Positions 24,532-33,571 of a DNA stretch of 64,000 nucleotides are shown piece by piece. The notes under the pieces were generated by a model that was not told the DNA's origin, searched no databases, and saw nothing but the letters and a program-made list of their open reading frames with translations. Position numbers and translations under genes: made by a program. How positions within the stretch are numbered: the stretch's first letter is position 1; every line of letters begins with the position of its first letter. The stretch spans positions 1,488,001 through 1,552,000 of the forward strand of contig NZ_OMPD01000014.1 of NCBI RefSeq assembly GCF_900312745.1. The letters run 5' to 3'. The stretch comes from Aquimarina sp. AU58 (lineage in GTDB: Bacteria; Bacteroidota; Bacteroidia; Flavobacteriales; Flavobacteriaceae).

Positions 24532-27045
24532 TTACATTTCATCACTAAAGAAAATAGCATTCATTAGTAATTTATTCGTCCCATACCAGAAAGCTCTAAA
24601 ATTAGTGTTGTCGGTAAACAAGATTATATTTCCTTTTCCAAAATCATTATGCTTAAAAGGAATTGTTCCTGACAGGGAATCCAAATTCTTTTTACTAATA
24701 TATCCACTTAACAATGGTTTTTTTGTATATCGAATTGGATTGCTGTAGCTCTGCTTGTCTGGTTTAATAAATAATTTTGTATTTCTAAATAGTGAAATCT
24801 TATCATTTTTATATCCAAAATTAATAGGATGAGAACGATCTATTTCGGCTTCAAAAATAGCTCCACCAATTACTTGTGCACCATTAAAATCTTGTTTTTG
24901 TTCAAAGGATATGTTTTTTGCATCATTTTTTGGAGTAGCAAATTCGATTTTCATGAATTCATTATTCTTAAAAAACTGGGCAGCATTTCTATATCCAATT
25001 AGTGTTCCGCCGTTACGAACCCATGTCTTTAATTTTTCTGCTTTTTCTTTGTCAAAAGACGGTCTCCGGCTATTTGGCAATATAATATGTGTATACTTTG
25101 ATAACGTATGTTTATTAAAATTACCTGTTTCTAATTTTGTGATAGGAATATCATAACGTTGATCCATTAAATGCCAGATTTCTCCAGCATCATAAGGTGT
25201 GATCTCACCACCTGTAAACAAACCTATTCTTGGGAGTGATAAAGCGCGAAATTGATTACTTCCAAGGTCTATTCCCTTGGTAAGACCTGTAGAAACACTA
25301 GTGATATCAATATGATTCTCGGTAGCTATTTTTTGTAATAATTTATGTAGCTCTTCTTTATTTAATTTTTGATTTTGAACAGGAATTAAAATTGTACCAT
25401 AGTCATAATCTTTGTTTTCTAATGAGAAAGGCTTCATTCCAACTTTGGCTCGTAATCCATTAGTTAGAATTTGATATAAGGCCTTTGGAGTGTAATACTC
25501 ATGCCATTGTATTAAGTATGCATAATTACTTTTGCTAACAGACTTGGTCTTTCGATACGTGAGGTTTGATATTTCGCTACCTATATTAGAAATAGCTGCG
25601 TTTTCAGAATAATCCAAATTAAAGGCCAAAGGAAATGTCCATGCAGAAACATCATAAAAGAGACTATCTTGAAATGTTGTTCTTTTTTCAAAAATAGCTT
25701 TTAATAGTCTTTTTTGTCTCTGGTTCTTAGGAACAATATAGCTATACTCTTTTTTGAAAAAATTACCTTGAATGGTTACATCTTGTTTAAGCTCATATAA
25801 TTTGACTTGATGTCTTTTAAGGATTTCGGCAAGATGGTAAGATGAAGCTGCATCTTTTTGGTTGCCAAAAATATAAGCATCTTTAGTTACTTCTTTTCTT
25901 GCGTTGTTGTAGAAGCTTCGTTTATATTCTAATAACTCTTTACGCATTGATTTTGCAGCTTCTAATGTAGAAAGTGTTGCGGTAAATTGATTTCTTATTG
26001 TAAAAGGAAAGGTAAGTAGCCCATTATCGGTTAGCTGGGCGTGACCACGCGAACTACCTTGTTCAAATAAAATGCCAATACTTCCATTAATATCTGGGAA
26101 AGTAGATCCTTTACCATAATAGAAGTCGTCGAAATTCTCTTCGGTATAATATAGTGAGCCAATATTATCTAAGGCTTTAGCATGATAATTACCAATTTTT
26201 TTGGTGAGTTCCTGATTTAATTTAGGGGTTAAAGGATGCGTTCGTGATTGAATTCCGGGTTGAAAAAAGAAAGTACTATTAGATCCCATTTCATGATGAT
26301 CGGTAAGAATATTGGGGTACCATTTATGAAAAGTCTTGATGCGAGCTCTGGATTCTGGTAATTGTACGGGTAACCAATCACGATTCATATCAAACCAATA
26401 ATGATTTGTTCTTCCTCCAGGCCACACTTCACTGTATTCTCGATCTTGAGGATCTGTACTAATGTTTTTACTTTTATTGGTATTAGCCCAATAAGCAAAA
26501 CGTTGTAAACCATCAGGATTAAATGAGGGATCGAATAAGATAACAACATTGTCTAAAAGATTATCTATTTCTTTCCCCTGAGCAGCAGCAAGGTGGTATG
26601 CAGCAACTAATGATGCATTAGAACCGCTAGGTTCGTTACCATGAATAGAAAATCCTTGATATACAATTGCCGGTAGGTCTTCTATATGTATTGAATTAGA
26701 ACCATTTTGGGTAAGTTCTACATGCTTTTTTTGTATTTCCTGAAGGTTTTGATGATTTTTTTCTGAGGTTATCGTAAGTAATAGTATCGGGCGATCTTCA
26801 AAAGTTTTTCCTCTATCTTCAATTGTTATTCTTGAAGATGTTTTGGCAAGAGCCTGCATGTAATTTACAAGTTTGTCATGGGTTACATGCCATTTTCCCG
26901 GGACATAACCAAGTACACTTTGCGGAGTAGGAATATCAGGATTGTATGTAACATTTTTTGGGAGGTAATACGCTAAAGATAAATCATCTTGAGAAAAAGA
27001 GACAAAATTTAGTAGTGCAAAAAAAATAGTAAAAATATGTTTCAT
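24532..27045 (-). CDS. Exported M14-family zinc carboxypeptidase-like protein
   Basis: An 837-residue exported metallopeptidase with a signal peptide (residues 1-19, ending SFSQ). The N-terminal M14 domain (about 45-380) shows the HxxE zinc pair in IHGNEPSG, DPSFNPDGLQRFAYW, WFDMNRDWL, a histidine in ILTDHHEMGSN and the catalytic-Glu region GILFEQGSSRGH. Residues about 600-830 form a glutamine-amidotransferase-like (GATase) fold, ending in a membrane-proximal FRAFWYGTNKLLMNAIFF. Such periplasmic or surface peptidases trim peptides for nutrition. It is monocistronic on the minus strand, starting about 100 bp from the DUF3276 terminator. Confidence 0.88.
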   Translation of the reverse strand: MKHIFTIFFALLNFVSFSQDDLSLAYYLPKNVTYNPDIPTPQSVLGYVPGKWHVTHDKLVNYMQALAKTSSRITIEDRGKTFEDRPILLLTITSEKNHQNLQEIQKKHVELTQNGSNSIHIEDLPAIVYQGFSIHGNEPSGSNASLVAAYHLAAAQGKEIDNLLDNVVILFDPSFNPDGLQRFAYWANTNKSKNISTDPQDREYSEVWPGGRTNHYWFDMNRDWLPVQLPESRARIKTFHKWYPNILTDHHEMGSNSTFFFQPGIQSRTHPLTPKLNQELTKKIGNYHAKALDNIGSLYYTEENFDDFYYGKGSTFPDINGSIGILFEQGSSRGHAQLTDNGLLTFPFTIRNQFTATLSTLEAAKSMRKELLEYKRSFYNNARKEVTKDAYIFGNQKDAASSYHLAEILKRHQVKLYELKQDVTIQGNFFKKEYSYIVPKNQRQKRLLKAIFEKRTTFQDSLFYDVSAWTFPLAFNLDYSENAAISNIGSEISNLTYRKTKSVSKSNYAYLIQWHEYYTPKALYQILTNGLRAKVGMKPFSLENKDYDYGTILIPVQNQKLNKEELHKLLQKIATENHIDITSVSTGLTKGIDLGSNQFRALSLPRIGLFTGGEITPYDAGEIWHLMDQRYDIPITKLETGNFNKHTLSKYTHIILPNSRRPSFDKEKAEKLKTWVRNGGTLIGYRNAAQFFKNNEFMKIEFATPKNDAKNISFEQKQDFNGAQVIGGAIFEAEIDRSHPINFGYKNDKISLFRNTKLFIKPDKQSYSNPIRYTKKPLLSGYISKKNLDSLSGTIPFKHNDFGKGNIILFTDNTNFRAFWYGTNKLLMNAIFFSDEM

Positions 27046-27084
27046 ACGTTTTATTTTTTTGTAATTATTTTTGATGGGTGAATA

Positions 27085-27117
27085 TAAAAAAAACCGCTTC
27101 AGTGAATGAAGCGGTTT
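27085..27117 (-). terminator. Terminator of the DUF3276 gene
   Basis: An AAACCGCTTCA / TGAAGCGGTTT stem with a T tract on the minus strand lies just after the stop codon of the DUF3276 gene. Confidence 0.85.
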
Positions 27118-27148
27118 ACATAACTTTAACTTAAAGTCGTATTATTGT

Positions 27149-27541
27149 CTAGATATCGTCAAAACTTACGTCTGTAAAGCTTTCTGTTGATGCAGAAACT
27201 TCTTCAGCAACTTTATTTTCAACTCCATCTTTTTCGTATGATTTCTGAAAGTCTTTCTGGTGACGTTCACTTATTACTTCTTCTCCTTTTTCATCGACAA
27301 TGAAGTGAGTCATTTCATTTAAGATCTCTGAAAAACCAACAAAATCTTCTTTGTAAAGGTAGATCTTATGTTTCTTATAGTGAAAAGATCCATCATCATT
27401 GGTAAACTTTTTACTTTCTGTTATTGTTAGATAATAATCTCCTGCTTTTGTAGCTCTTACGTCAAAGAAATATGTTCTTCTTCCTGCTCGTAAAACTTTT
27501 GAGAAAATTTCTTCTTTATCCATCATTTCATTATCACTCAT
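27149..27541 (-). CDS. PUR-domain protein (DUF3276)
   Basis: A 130-residue protein of the Bacteroidota DUF3276 family, structurally related to the eukaryotic single-strand nucleic-acid binding PUR-alpha repeat. The domain (about residues 8-90) runs IFSKVLRAGRRTYFFDVRATKAGDYYLTITES with an alternating strand pattern, followed by a helix FSEILNEMTHF. The C-terminal 40 residues are acidic and disordered (EKDGVENKVAEEV...DISFDDI). A role in binding single-stranded DNA or RNA follows from the fold, not from experiments on this family here. It stands alone with a strong terminator. Confidence 0.85.
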   Translation of the reverse strand: MSDNEMMDKEEIFSKVLRAGRRTYFFDVRATKAGDYYLTITESKKFTNDDGSFHYKKHKIYLYKEDFVGFSEILNEMTHFIVDEKGEEVISERHQKDFQKSYEKDGVENKVAEEVSASTESFTDVSFDDI

Positions 27542-27619
27542 AATCCGTATTTATTAATTAATTAATATGTTATGATGGTTTCAAAAATCCAAAAAAATTG
27601 TTAACCTCACAAAAAAAAC

Positions 27620-29377
27620 TCAAATTTCTTTTTCACTAAGTTGTTTTAAATAGAGATCTTTATAATATCCTTCGGTGCTTATTAGTTGATTATGAGAGCC
27701 TTGCTGGATTATTTTGCCATCTTCTAAGACCATAATTTTATTTGCATTTTTTGCAGTAGATACCCTATGACTTACGATAAAAGTTGTCTTATTCTTAGAA
27801 ATTTTGTGAAGATTGTTAAGGATTTCTTCTTCTGTTTCAGTATCTACAGCAGATAAACAATCGTCAAAAAGGAGTACAGGTGGATTTTTAAGTATTGCTC
27901 TTGCTATAGAAACACGCTGTTTTTGACCTCCGGATAATGTGATACCGCGCTCCCCTAAAACGGTATCATACCCTTTACTAAAACCTATTATGTTTTTATG
28001 TACTACTGCATTTTTGGCAGCTTCATATACTTGATCATCTGTCGCATTCTCATTACCAAATTTTATATTATTTTGTATACTGTCACTAAATAAAAATGCA
28101 TCCTGAGGGACATAACCAATACTCTCTCTTAAGTCAGTTAAATTGAGGTTTTTTAAAGGAACTCCATCTATTCGTATTTCGCCAGACGAAACATCATATA
28201 GCCTGCCTATTAAATCTAATATTGTTGATTTTCCAGAACCGGTTTTTCCTATAATACCTATTGTTTCTCCATTTTTAACCTCAAAACTAATATTTTTAAG
28301 GGCAGTGATATTAGTATCATCATAGGTAAAAGAAACGTTGTCAAAATTAATATTTCCAGTAATTGGTGTTTTTTGAGTTACCGTATTAGTGATCTCTGGC
28401 TCTTGACTTAGAAATTCATTAATTCTTACCTGAGAGGCTTCTGCTTGCTGAACGATAGAACTAACCCATCCAACTGTGGCTACAGGCCAGGTAAGCATAT
28501 TAACAAAAATGATAAATTCTACAATTACGCCTAGATCTTGTATCGTACCATCGATAAATTGCTTTCCTCCAATATAAATGACTAGAATATTACTAAAACC
28601 GATCAGTAAAACCATTAGGGGGAAAAACAATGCTTGCACTTTGGCCAGATCAAGATTCTTATCCTTACTCTTATCAGATAATTCGGTAAAATTTTTCTGG
28701 GTGGGAGATTCCAGACCGTATGCTTTGATTACAGAAATACCACTAAAAGATTCTTGAGTAAAAGTGGTTAGTTTAGATAAAAACTCTTGCACTACAGTAC
28801 TACGTTTATGAATCGCAACACTTAATTTATAAATAGAAACCGATAATATGGGTAAAGGAGTAACAGTATATAAAGTAAGCTCAGGAGCTATACTAATCAT
28901 ATATCCTATCACCACAACAAATAGAGTAATAGTGTTTACACTATACATAATTGCGGGACCAACATACATTCTAACTCGAGATACATCTTCGCTAATGCGA
29001 TTCATAAGATCACCTGTTCTGTTTTTCTTATAAAAATTAAGAGATAGTTTTTCATAATGTTGAAAAACCTCATTTTTAAGATCAAACTCAATAAATCGAG
29101 AAACTACAATAAAAGTTTGACGCATTAAAAAAGTAAATAATGCCGAAATAAGTAATGCTCCTGCAATAAGAAGAATATTTATGATAAGCCCACTTTTTAC
29201 CTCGGCAATATCAGTAATATCTTTATTAATATATTGTTCTACAACATCTACAGAGTCACCAACTAATGTAGGAACTATTGTAGCAAAAACTCTTGCGATT
29301 ATGGTAATTACCAACCCAATAATAAGTCGGTATTTATATTTTAAAAAGTATTTGTTCAAATGGCGTAATGCGCGCAT
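27620..29377 (-). CDS. ABC exporter, fused permease-ATPase
   Basis: A 585-residue half-transporter of the MsbA/multidrug type, working as a dimer. The first 300 residues hold six membrane helices with the FYKKNRTGDLMNRISEDVSRVR coupling-helix phrase. The ATPase domain has Walker A GKTGSGKST, signature LSGGQKQR, Walker B VLLFDDCLSAVD and switch His in VSHR. The Walker B acidic residue is followed by D-C rather than E-A ('FDDCLSAVD'), a degenerate catalytic Glu seen in some heterodimeric exporters. No peptidase domain is present. Lipids or drugs are typical substrates. It has no partner gene beside it. Confidence 0.85.
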   Translation of the reverse strand: MRALRHLNKYFLKYKYRLIIGLVITIIARVFATIVPTLVGDSVDVVEQYINKDITDIAEVKSGLIINILLIAGALLISALFTFLMRQTFIVVSRFIEFDLKNEVFQHYEKLSLNFYKKNRTGDLMNRISEDVSRVRMYVGPAIMYSVNTITLFVVVIGYMISIAPELTLYTVTPLPILSVSIYKLSVAIHKRSTVVQEFLSKLTTFTQESFSGISVIKAYGLESPTQKNFTELSDKSKDKNLDLAKVQALFFPLMVLLIGFSNILVIYIGGKQFIDGTIQDLGVIVEFIIFVNMLTWPVATVGWVSSIVQQAEASQVRINEFLSQEPEITNTVTQKTPITGNINFDNVSFTYDDTNITALKNISFEVKNGETIGIIGKTGSGKSTILDLIGRLYDVSSGEIRIDGVPLKNLNLTDLRESIGYVPQDAFLFSDSIQNNIKFGNENATDDQVYEAAKNAVVHKNIIGFSKGYDTVLGERGITLSGGQKQRVSIARAILKNPPVLLFDDCLSAVDTETEEEILNNLHKISKNKTTFIVSHRVSTAKNANKIMVLEDGKIIQQGSHNQLISTEGYYKDLYLKQLSEKEI

Positions 29378-29517
29378 AAAAGATTAATATTTAAAAACGG
29401 ATTTATTAATAAATCCGTAAAGTTTAACAGTGTTAAATTTCAAATTGATAAAAATATGCTATTTTAGCACCCTTATTTTGAGTATAATATAATTGTAATA
29501 TTTAAAAATTTTATAAC

Positions 29518-30615
29518 ATGATAACCGAAGTGTTTACTGCAAATCAACTTAAAAAAGAGGCTCCAGTATTTGGTCAACTATCTTTTGATAATCACGAACA
29601 AGTTGTTTTTTGTCAGGACAAAGATACAGGATTGAAGGCAATAATTGGTGTACATAACACAATTTTAGGACCTGCTTTAGGTGGGACTAGAATGTATGAC
29701 TATGCAACAGAGTGGGATGCACTTAATGATGTATTGAGGTTATCACGAGGAATGACCTATAAAGCTGCTATCACAGGTTTAAATCTTGGAGGAGGAAAAG
29801 CAGTAATTATCGGAGATCCTAAAAAAATAAAAACACCAGAGCTAATGAAACGCTTTGGTAAATTTGTACATACATTAGGTGGTAAGTATTATACTGCAGA
29901 AGATGTAGGTATGGAAACTTCTGATATGGATACCGTAAGAGAAGTCACCCCTTATGTAACAGGAATATCCGAATCAAAAGGAGGAGCAGGCAACCCTTCT
30001 CCGGTTACAGCTTATGGTGTGTATATGGGAATGAAAGCAGCTAGTAAATTTGCCTATGGAAATGATGCATTAGAAGGAAAACGAATTTTGGTTCAGGGAA
30101 TTGGACATGTAGGAGAAGAATTGGTGCGTTTAACCTCTGAAGAAGGAGCAAAAGTAATCATTAGTGATATTAACCAAGAAAGACTCGAAGCAGTAAGTAC
30201 TAAGTATGGTGTTGATATTTATAGAGGAGATGATCTATATGCAGAAACTGCAGATATTTATGCTCCTTGTGCTCTTGGCGCAACTGTTAATGATAAAACA
30301 ATTGATAAATTAAAAGTAAAAGTGATTGCTGGAGCGGCAAATAATCAATTAGCTAACGAAAATATTCATGGTCCTTTATTACAAAAGAAAGGAATCGTGT
30401 ATGCTCCAGATTTTTTGATTAATGCAGGAGGTATTATCAATGTATATGCAGAGATCGAAGGGTATGGCAGAGATCAAATTATAGCCAAAACCGAGAAGAT
30501 TTATGATACTACTTTAGATATTTTAAACAAAGCAAAAGCAACCAACGTGACTACAAATGCAGCGGCAATTAGTATAGCAGAAGATAGAATTGCAGCACGA
30601 AAAAAAGAAATGTAA
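29518..30615 (+). CDS. Leucine/glutamate dehydrogenase family enzyme
   Basis: A 365-residue oxidative deaminase of the Glu/Leu/Phe/Val dehydrogenase family. The substrate domain contains GPALGGTRMYDY and the catalytic-Lys loops LSRGMTYKAAITGLNLGGGKAVIIGDP (two Lys, about residues 84 and 96); the NAD domain shows VQGIGHVGEELV and ends with AGAANNQLA. Length and the short N-terminus match leucine/branched-chain dehydrogenases rather than hexameric glutamate dehydrogenase, so the reaction is probably leucine + NAD+ to ketoisocaproate. With the HMG-CoA lyase at 60.8 kb this fits leucine use, though the genes are far apart. A terminator follows at 30678. Confidence 0.88.
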   Translation: MITEVFTANQLKKEAPVFGQLSFDNHEQVVFCQDKDTGLKAIIGVHNTILGPALGGTRMYDYATEWDALNDVLRLSRGMTYKAAITGLNLGGGKAVIIGDPKKIKTPELMKRFGKFVHTLGGKYYTAEDVGMETSDMDTVREVTPYVTGISESKGGAGNPSPVTAYGVYMGMKAASKFAYGNDALEGKRILVQGIGHVGEELVRLTSEEGAKVIISDINQERLEAVSTKYGVDIYRGDDLYAETADIYAPCALGATVNDKTIDKLKVKVIAGAANNQLANENIHGPLLQKKGIVYAPDFLINAGGIINVYAEIEGYGRDQIIAKTEKIYDTTLDILNKAKATNVTTNAAAISIAEDRIAARKKEM

Positions 30616-30677
30616 TCATACCTCATAAAAAAAGAAGTTTTAAGGTAGGTACGATTAAAAATAATAGTATTTTTGCA

Positions 30678-30712
30678 GGGCAAAAGTGAAAACATACTTT
30701 TGCCCTTTTTTA
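30678..30712 (+). terminator. Terminator of the dehydrogenase gene
   Basis: A GGGCAAAAGT / ACTTTTGCCC stem followed by six T residues, 62 bp after the stop and just before nusB. Confidence 0.85.
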
Positions 30713-30736
30713 ATATAAAGTTCTTTGTAATTTTCT

Positions 30737-31681
30737 ATGTTAACCAGAAGACATATTAGAGTAAAAGTAATGCAGTCTCTCTATTCGATGGAGCAGACGC
30801 AAAGTGACAATCTTGGTAAAGAAGAGAAATTTCTTCTTTATAGTATTGATCAGATGTATGAATTGTTTATTATAAATCTTCAGCTTCTGGTAGAGATTAA
30901 AAAACATGCAGAAGATTTTTTGGCAAAAAGCCAAAAAAAATACCTTGCTACCTCCGAAGAAAAAAACCCTAATACCAAATTTATCAATAACGAAGTTCTG
31001 TTATTGCTAGAGAAAAATATTCAACTCAAAACAGAAATTGAAAAGAAAAAATTGAATTGTTGGGAATTAGATGATGAGTATGTGGCTATATTATGGAAAG
31101 AGATTAAAGAAAGTGAGCTGTATACAGATTACATGAGTACTAAACTTAGCTCTTTTAGAGAAGATAAAGATTTTATACTCGATATTTTCAAAGAAATCGT
31201 AGCTCCCAATGATAAACTTTATGAATATATCGAAGATAAAAAGCTAACGTGGGTTGATGATTTACCACTGGTAAATACTTCGATTATCAAAATGCTTAGA
31301 AAAGTTAAATCATCTCATAATGAGCAAATGACATTACCTAAGCTATACAAGGATATAGAGGATAAGAAATTTGCAACCGATATTTTTAGAAAAACAACAC
31401 TTAATGGTGTAGAGTTTACAAAAGAAATTGATGGTAAAACACCAAACTGGGATCAAGACCGTATTGCAGAATTGGATAAAGCGATCATAAAAATGGCCAT
31501 TTGCGAGTTTGTAAAGTTCCCTTCAATACCGGTAAAAGTAACAATTAACGAATATTTAGAAATAGCAAAAGAATATAGTACACCTAAAAGTAGTATTTTT
31601 ATCAATGGAATTTTAGATAAAATCTCTAAAGAGTACCAGGAAAACGGTAAATTAAACAAAGTAGGTCGTGGATTAATGTAA
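30737..31681 (+). CDS. nusB: Transcription antitermination factor NusB
   Basis: A 314-residue protein whose ends match NusB: the N-terminal LTRRHIRVKVMQSLYSMEQ helix and the C-terminal half (about 180-305) with 'LPLVNTSIIKMLRK', FVKFPSIPVKVTINEYLEIAKEYSTPKSSIFINGILDKI. It is roughly twice the length of E. coli NusB because of a helical insert (about 30-170), which is normal for Bacteroidota. NusB with NusE/S10 binds boxA RNA for antitermination of rRNA operons. It opens the run nusB-DUF1573-yajC on the plus strand, with 53 bp and 4 bp gaps. Confidence 0.9.
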   Translation: MLTRRHIRVKVMQSLYSMEQTQSDNLGKEEKFLLYSIDQMYELFIINLQLLVEIKKHAEDFLAKSQKKYLATSEEKNPNTKFINNEVLLLLEKNIQLKTEIEKKKLNCWELDDEYVAILWKEIKESELYTDYMSTKLSSFREDKDFILDIFKEIVAPNDKLYEYIEDKKLTWVDDLPLVNTSIIKMLRKVKSSHNEQMTLPKLYKDIEDKKFATDIFRKTTLNGVEFTKEIDGKTPNWDQDRIAELDKAIIKMAICEFVKFPSIPVKVTINEYLEIAKEYSTPKSSIFINGILDKISKEYQENGKLNKVGRGLM

Positions 31682-31734
31682 TATTTTAGAAAAAATAGTA
31701 TTTTTAACCCTCAAATAATTAAAAAACCCAAGTA

Positions 31735-32214
31735 ATGAAAAAAGGAATCTTAATTTTAGCCGGAGTTTTTGCGATGACAGTTATGTCTTGTAAAGACAAT
31801 GCCGCAGAAAAAGTTAAAGAAGAAAATGTAGAAATAGCAGCAGATCGAGACGCAAAGAACGCAGATTTTCCTGTGATGACTTTTACTACAACAGAACACG
31901 ATTTTGGAACTATCAATGAAGGAGATGTTGTAGAGCATAAGTTTGCATTTACCAATACAGGTAAAGCACCTTTGGTAATCGTAAGTGCAAAAGGTAGTTG
32001 TGGATGTACTGTGCCAGAATGGCCAAAAGATCCAATTGCACCAGGAGCAACAGGTGAGATGTTGGTGAAGTTTAACTCTAACGGAAAACCAAATCAGCAA
32101 ACTAAGCAAGTTACTATAACTGCTAATACTGAAGCTGGAAAAGAAATTCTTAAGATTAAAGCTATGGTAACTCCAAAGGCTAAACCCGTAAGTGGAACAC
32201 CAGTAAGCGAATAA
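31735..32214 (+). CDS. DUF1573 lipoprotein
   Basis: A 159-residue lipoprotein (lipobox Cys19 in VMSCKD). Residues about 45-140 form a single Ig-like DUF1573 domain: TTEHDFGTINEGDVVEHKFAFTNTGKAPLVI, then SCGCTVPEWP with the conserved CGC and the PGATGEMLVKFNSNGK strand. The family is widespread in Bacteroidota envelopes and its role is unresolved. It sits between nusB and yajC, a conserved arrangement, and probably is translated from the same message. Confidence 0.88.
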   Translation: MKKGILILAGVFAMTVMSCKDNAAEKVKEENVEIAADRDAKNADFPVMTFTTTEHDFGTINEGDVVEHKFAFTNTGKAPLVIVSAKGSCGCTVPEWPKDPIAPGATGEMLVKFNSNGKPNQQTKQVTITANTEAGKEILKIKAMVTPKAKPVSGTPVSE

Positions 32215-32218
32215 TTTT

Positions 32219-32509
32219 ATGGAGCAAATACAATCATTTCTTCCTTTTATACTCATATTTGTCGTAATGTATTTTTTTATGATACGACCACAGATGCAAA
32301 AAGCAAAAAAGGAGAAAAAGTTTGCTGAAGACTTAAAAAAAGGAGATCGTGTCGTAACAAAAAGTGGACTTCATGGTAAAGTTTTTGACTTCAGTGAGAA
32401 AAATAATGCTATTATTATTGAAACAGGATCTGGTAAATTAACGTATGATAAATCTGCAATTTCGTTGGAGATGAGTCAAAAATTAAATCAACCAGCTGAT
32501 AAGAAGTAA
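32219..32509 (+). CDS. yajC: Preprotein translocase subunit YajC
   Basis: A 96-residue protein with one N-terminal membrane helix (about residues 6-22, FLPFILIFVVMYFFMI) and the RPQMQKAKKEKKF family phrase, followed by a small beta domain (KKGDRVVTKSGLHGKVFDF, 'IIIETGSGKLTYDKSAI'). YajC joins SecDF to stimulate protein export and is non-essential in E. coli. It begins 4 bp after the DUF1573 stop and ends before the terminator at 32526. Confidence 0.92.
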   Translation: MEQIQSFLPFILIFVVMYFFMIRPQMQKAKKEKKFAEDLKKGDRVVTKSGLHGKVFDFSEKNNAIIIETGSGKLTYDKSAISLEMSQKLNQPADKK

Positions 32510-32525
32510 TAACTAGCCTACTTGT

Positions 32526-32567
32526 TAAAAGCGCGATAAAATTAAATTAATTTTACCGCGCTTTTTT
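32526..32567 (+). terminator. Terminator of the nusB-yajC run
   Basis: A long AAAAGCGCG...TTAATTTTACCGCGCTTTTTT-type stem (12-14 pairs) followed by T residues, 17 bp after the yajC stop. Confidence 0.8.
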
Positions 32568-32591
32568 GTTTTCGAAAGGTTTACTATTTTT

Positions 32592-33128
32592 TTAGAAGAA
32601 ACGATACCCTATTAATATTCCACCTCTGGCAAAACCAACAACGTCACTCTGATTTAGTAAATAACGTCCTCCTCCTAAGCTGATTTCAAAAACAAATCCA
32701 TTTTTACTCACCCATTTTTGACCAATTACTAACCCAATACCCATATCTACCCAGTTTTCATGCTGAATACTGTTGCTAGATGCATTAAAAATATCATTTT
32801 CTCCACCGGCAAAACGTAATACTCCTTCTACGAATAAACCTCTAGCACCAAAATCTTTCTTATTTAAGAAATATTGCCTGTAATAGGGTTCAATAGCAAA
32901 AGCCTGATACTCCCTAAAATCATCATCTAAACTTATACTTACAGCTAACCCCGTACCAGAATATTTGCCAATAACATATTCATAATTGATTTCTAAATTA
33001 GGTATTACCAGTGCTTCGAATGCATCTAATCTAAATTCATGTTTGTTTTGATTGTTTACAATATTGTCTTCTTGTGCTTGAGATTTACAAAAAATGAATA
33101 GTAAAATTATTGTGAAAAGTTTCTTCAT
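32592..33128 (-). CDS. Outer-membrane beta-barrel-like protein
   Basis: A 178-residue exported protein with a signal peptide (residues 1-18, ending SQAQ). The rest has the alternating aromatic/polar strands of a small eight-stranded barrel (YEVIGKYSGTGLAVSISL, EPYYRQYFLNKK, FEISLGGGRYLL) and ends in RFF, with the terminal aromatic residue needed by BAM. I do not recognise a named family; it resembles uncharacterised flavobacterial 'DUF3575-like' barrels. It is monocistronic and converges with the yajC terminator. Confidence 0.65.
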   Translation of the reverse strand: MKKLFTIILLFIFCKSQAQEDNIVNNQNKHEFRLDAFEALVIPNLEINYEYVIGKYSGTGLAVSISLDDDFREYQAFAIEPYYRQYFLNKKDFGARGLFVEGVLRFAGGENDIFNASSNSIQHENWVDMGIGLVIGQKWVSKNGFVFEISLGGGRYLLNQSDVVGFARGGILIGYRFF

Positions 33129-33571
33129 TACGTGATTGTTTTATTATATAAAAGGTTTGATTTTGTAAAAATGATCTCTTTAAATAAATCGTTTAACCAC
33201 TTCATATTTTCAGAAAGAAGAATGTTCTATGATATATCATCTTGATTATAGATTCGTTTATAAGTGATCTCTTTGAAATTTTATAGTTTTAATGTTAAAA
33301 TGATTTCCTGAAATTTATAGGTGTTTTAGAATCTTGATTTAGTATATTTCAATCCAAAAATAAGAATACCCTCTATGCTTTTATACCCTGAAAACAGGGG
33401 GTACAAGTATAAATGATAAATGAATATTTTAAGAATTGACCTATAGTTTTATATATGACCGGTCAGACAACTATAAAAAATAGAAGAACCCTTTATTAGT
33501 TCTAAATTTCATAAGATAGATGCTAGAAAACGAAATAGGTTGTTAGAAAATGTAGTTAAATTGTTATAAAC
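33129..33571. other. Gap between barrel gene start and pepT stop
   Basis: A 443-bp AT-rich region without a supported frame. It holds a short hairpin near 33384-33403 (TACCC / GGGTA arms) that may end pepT transcription and an 8-bp palindrome GACCGGTC near 33457, neither distinctive. It should also contain the barrel gene's promoter. Confidence 0.35.
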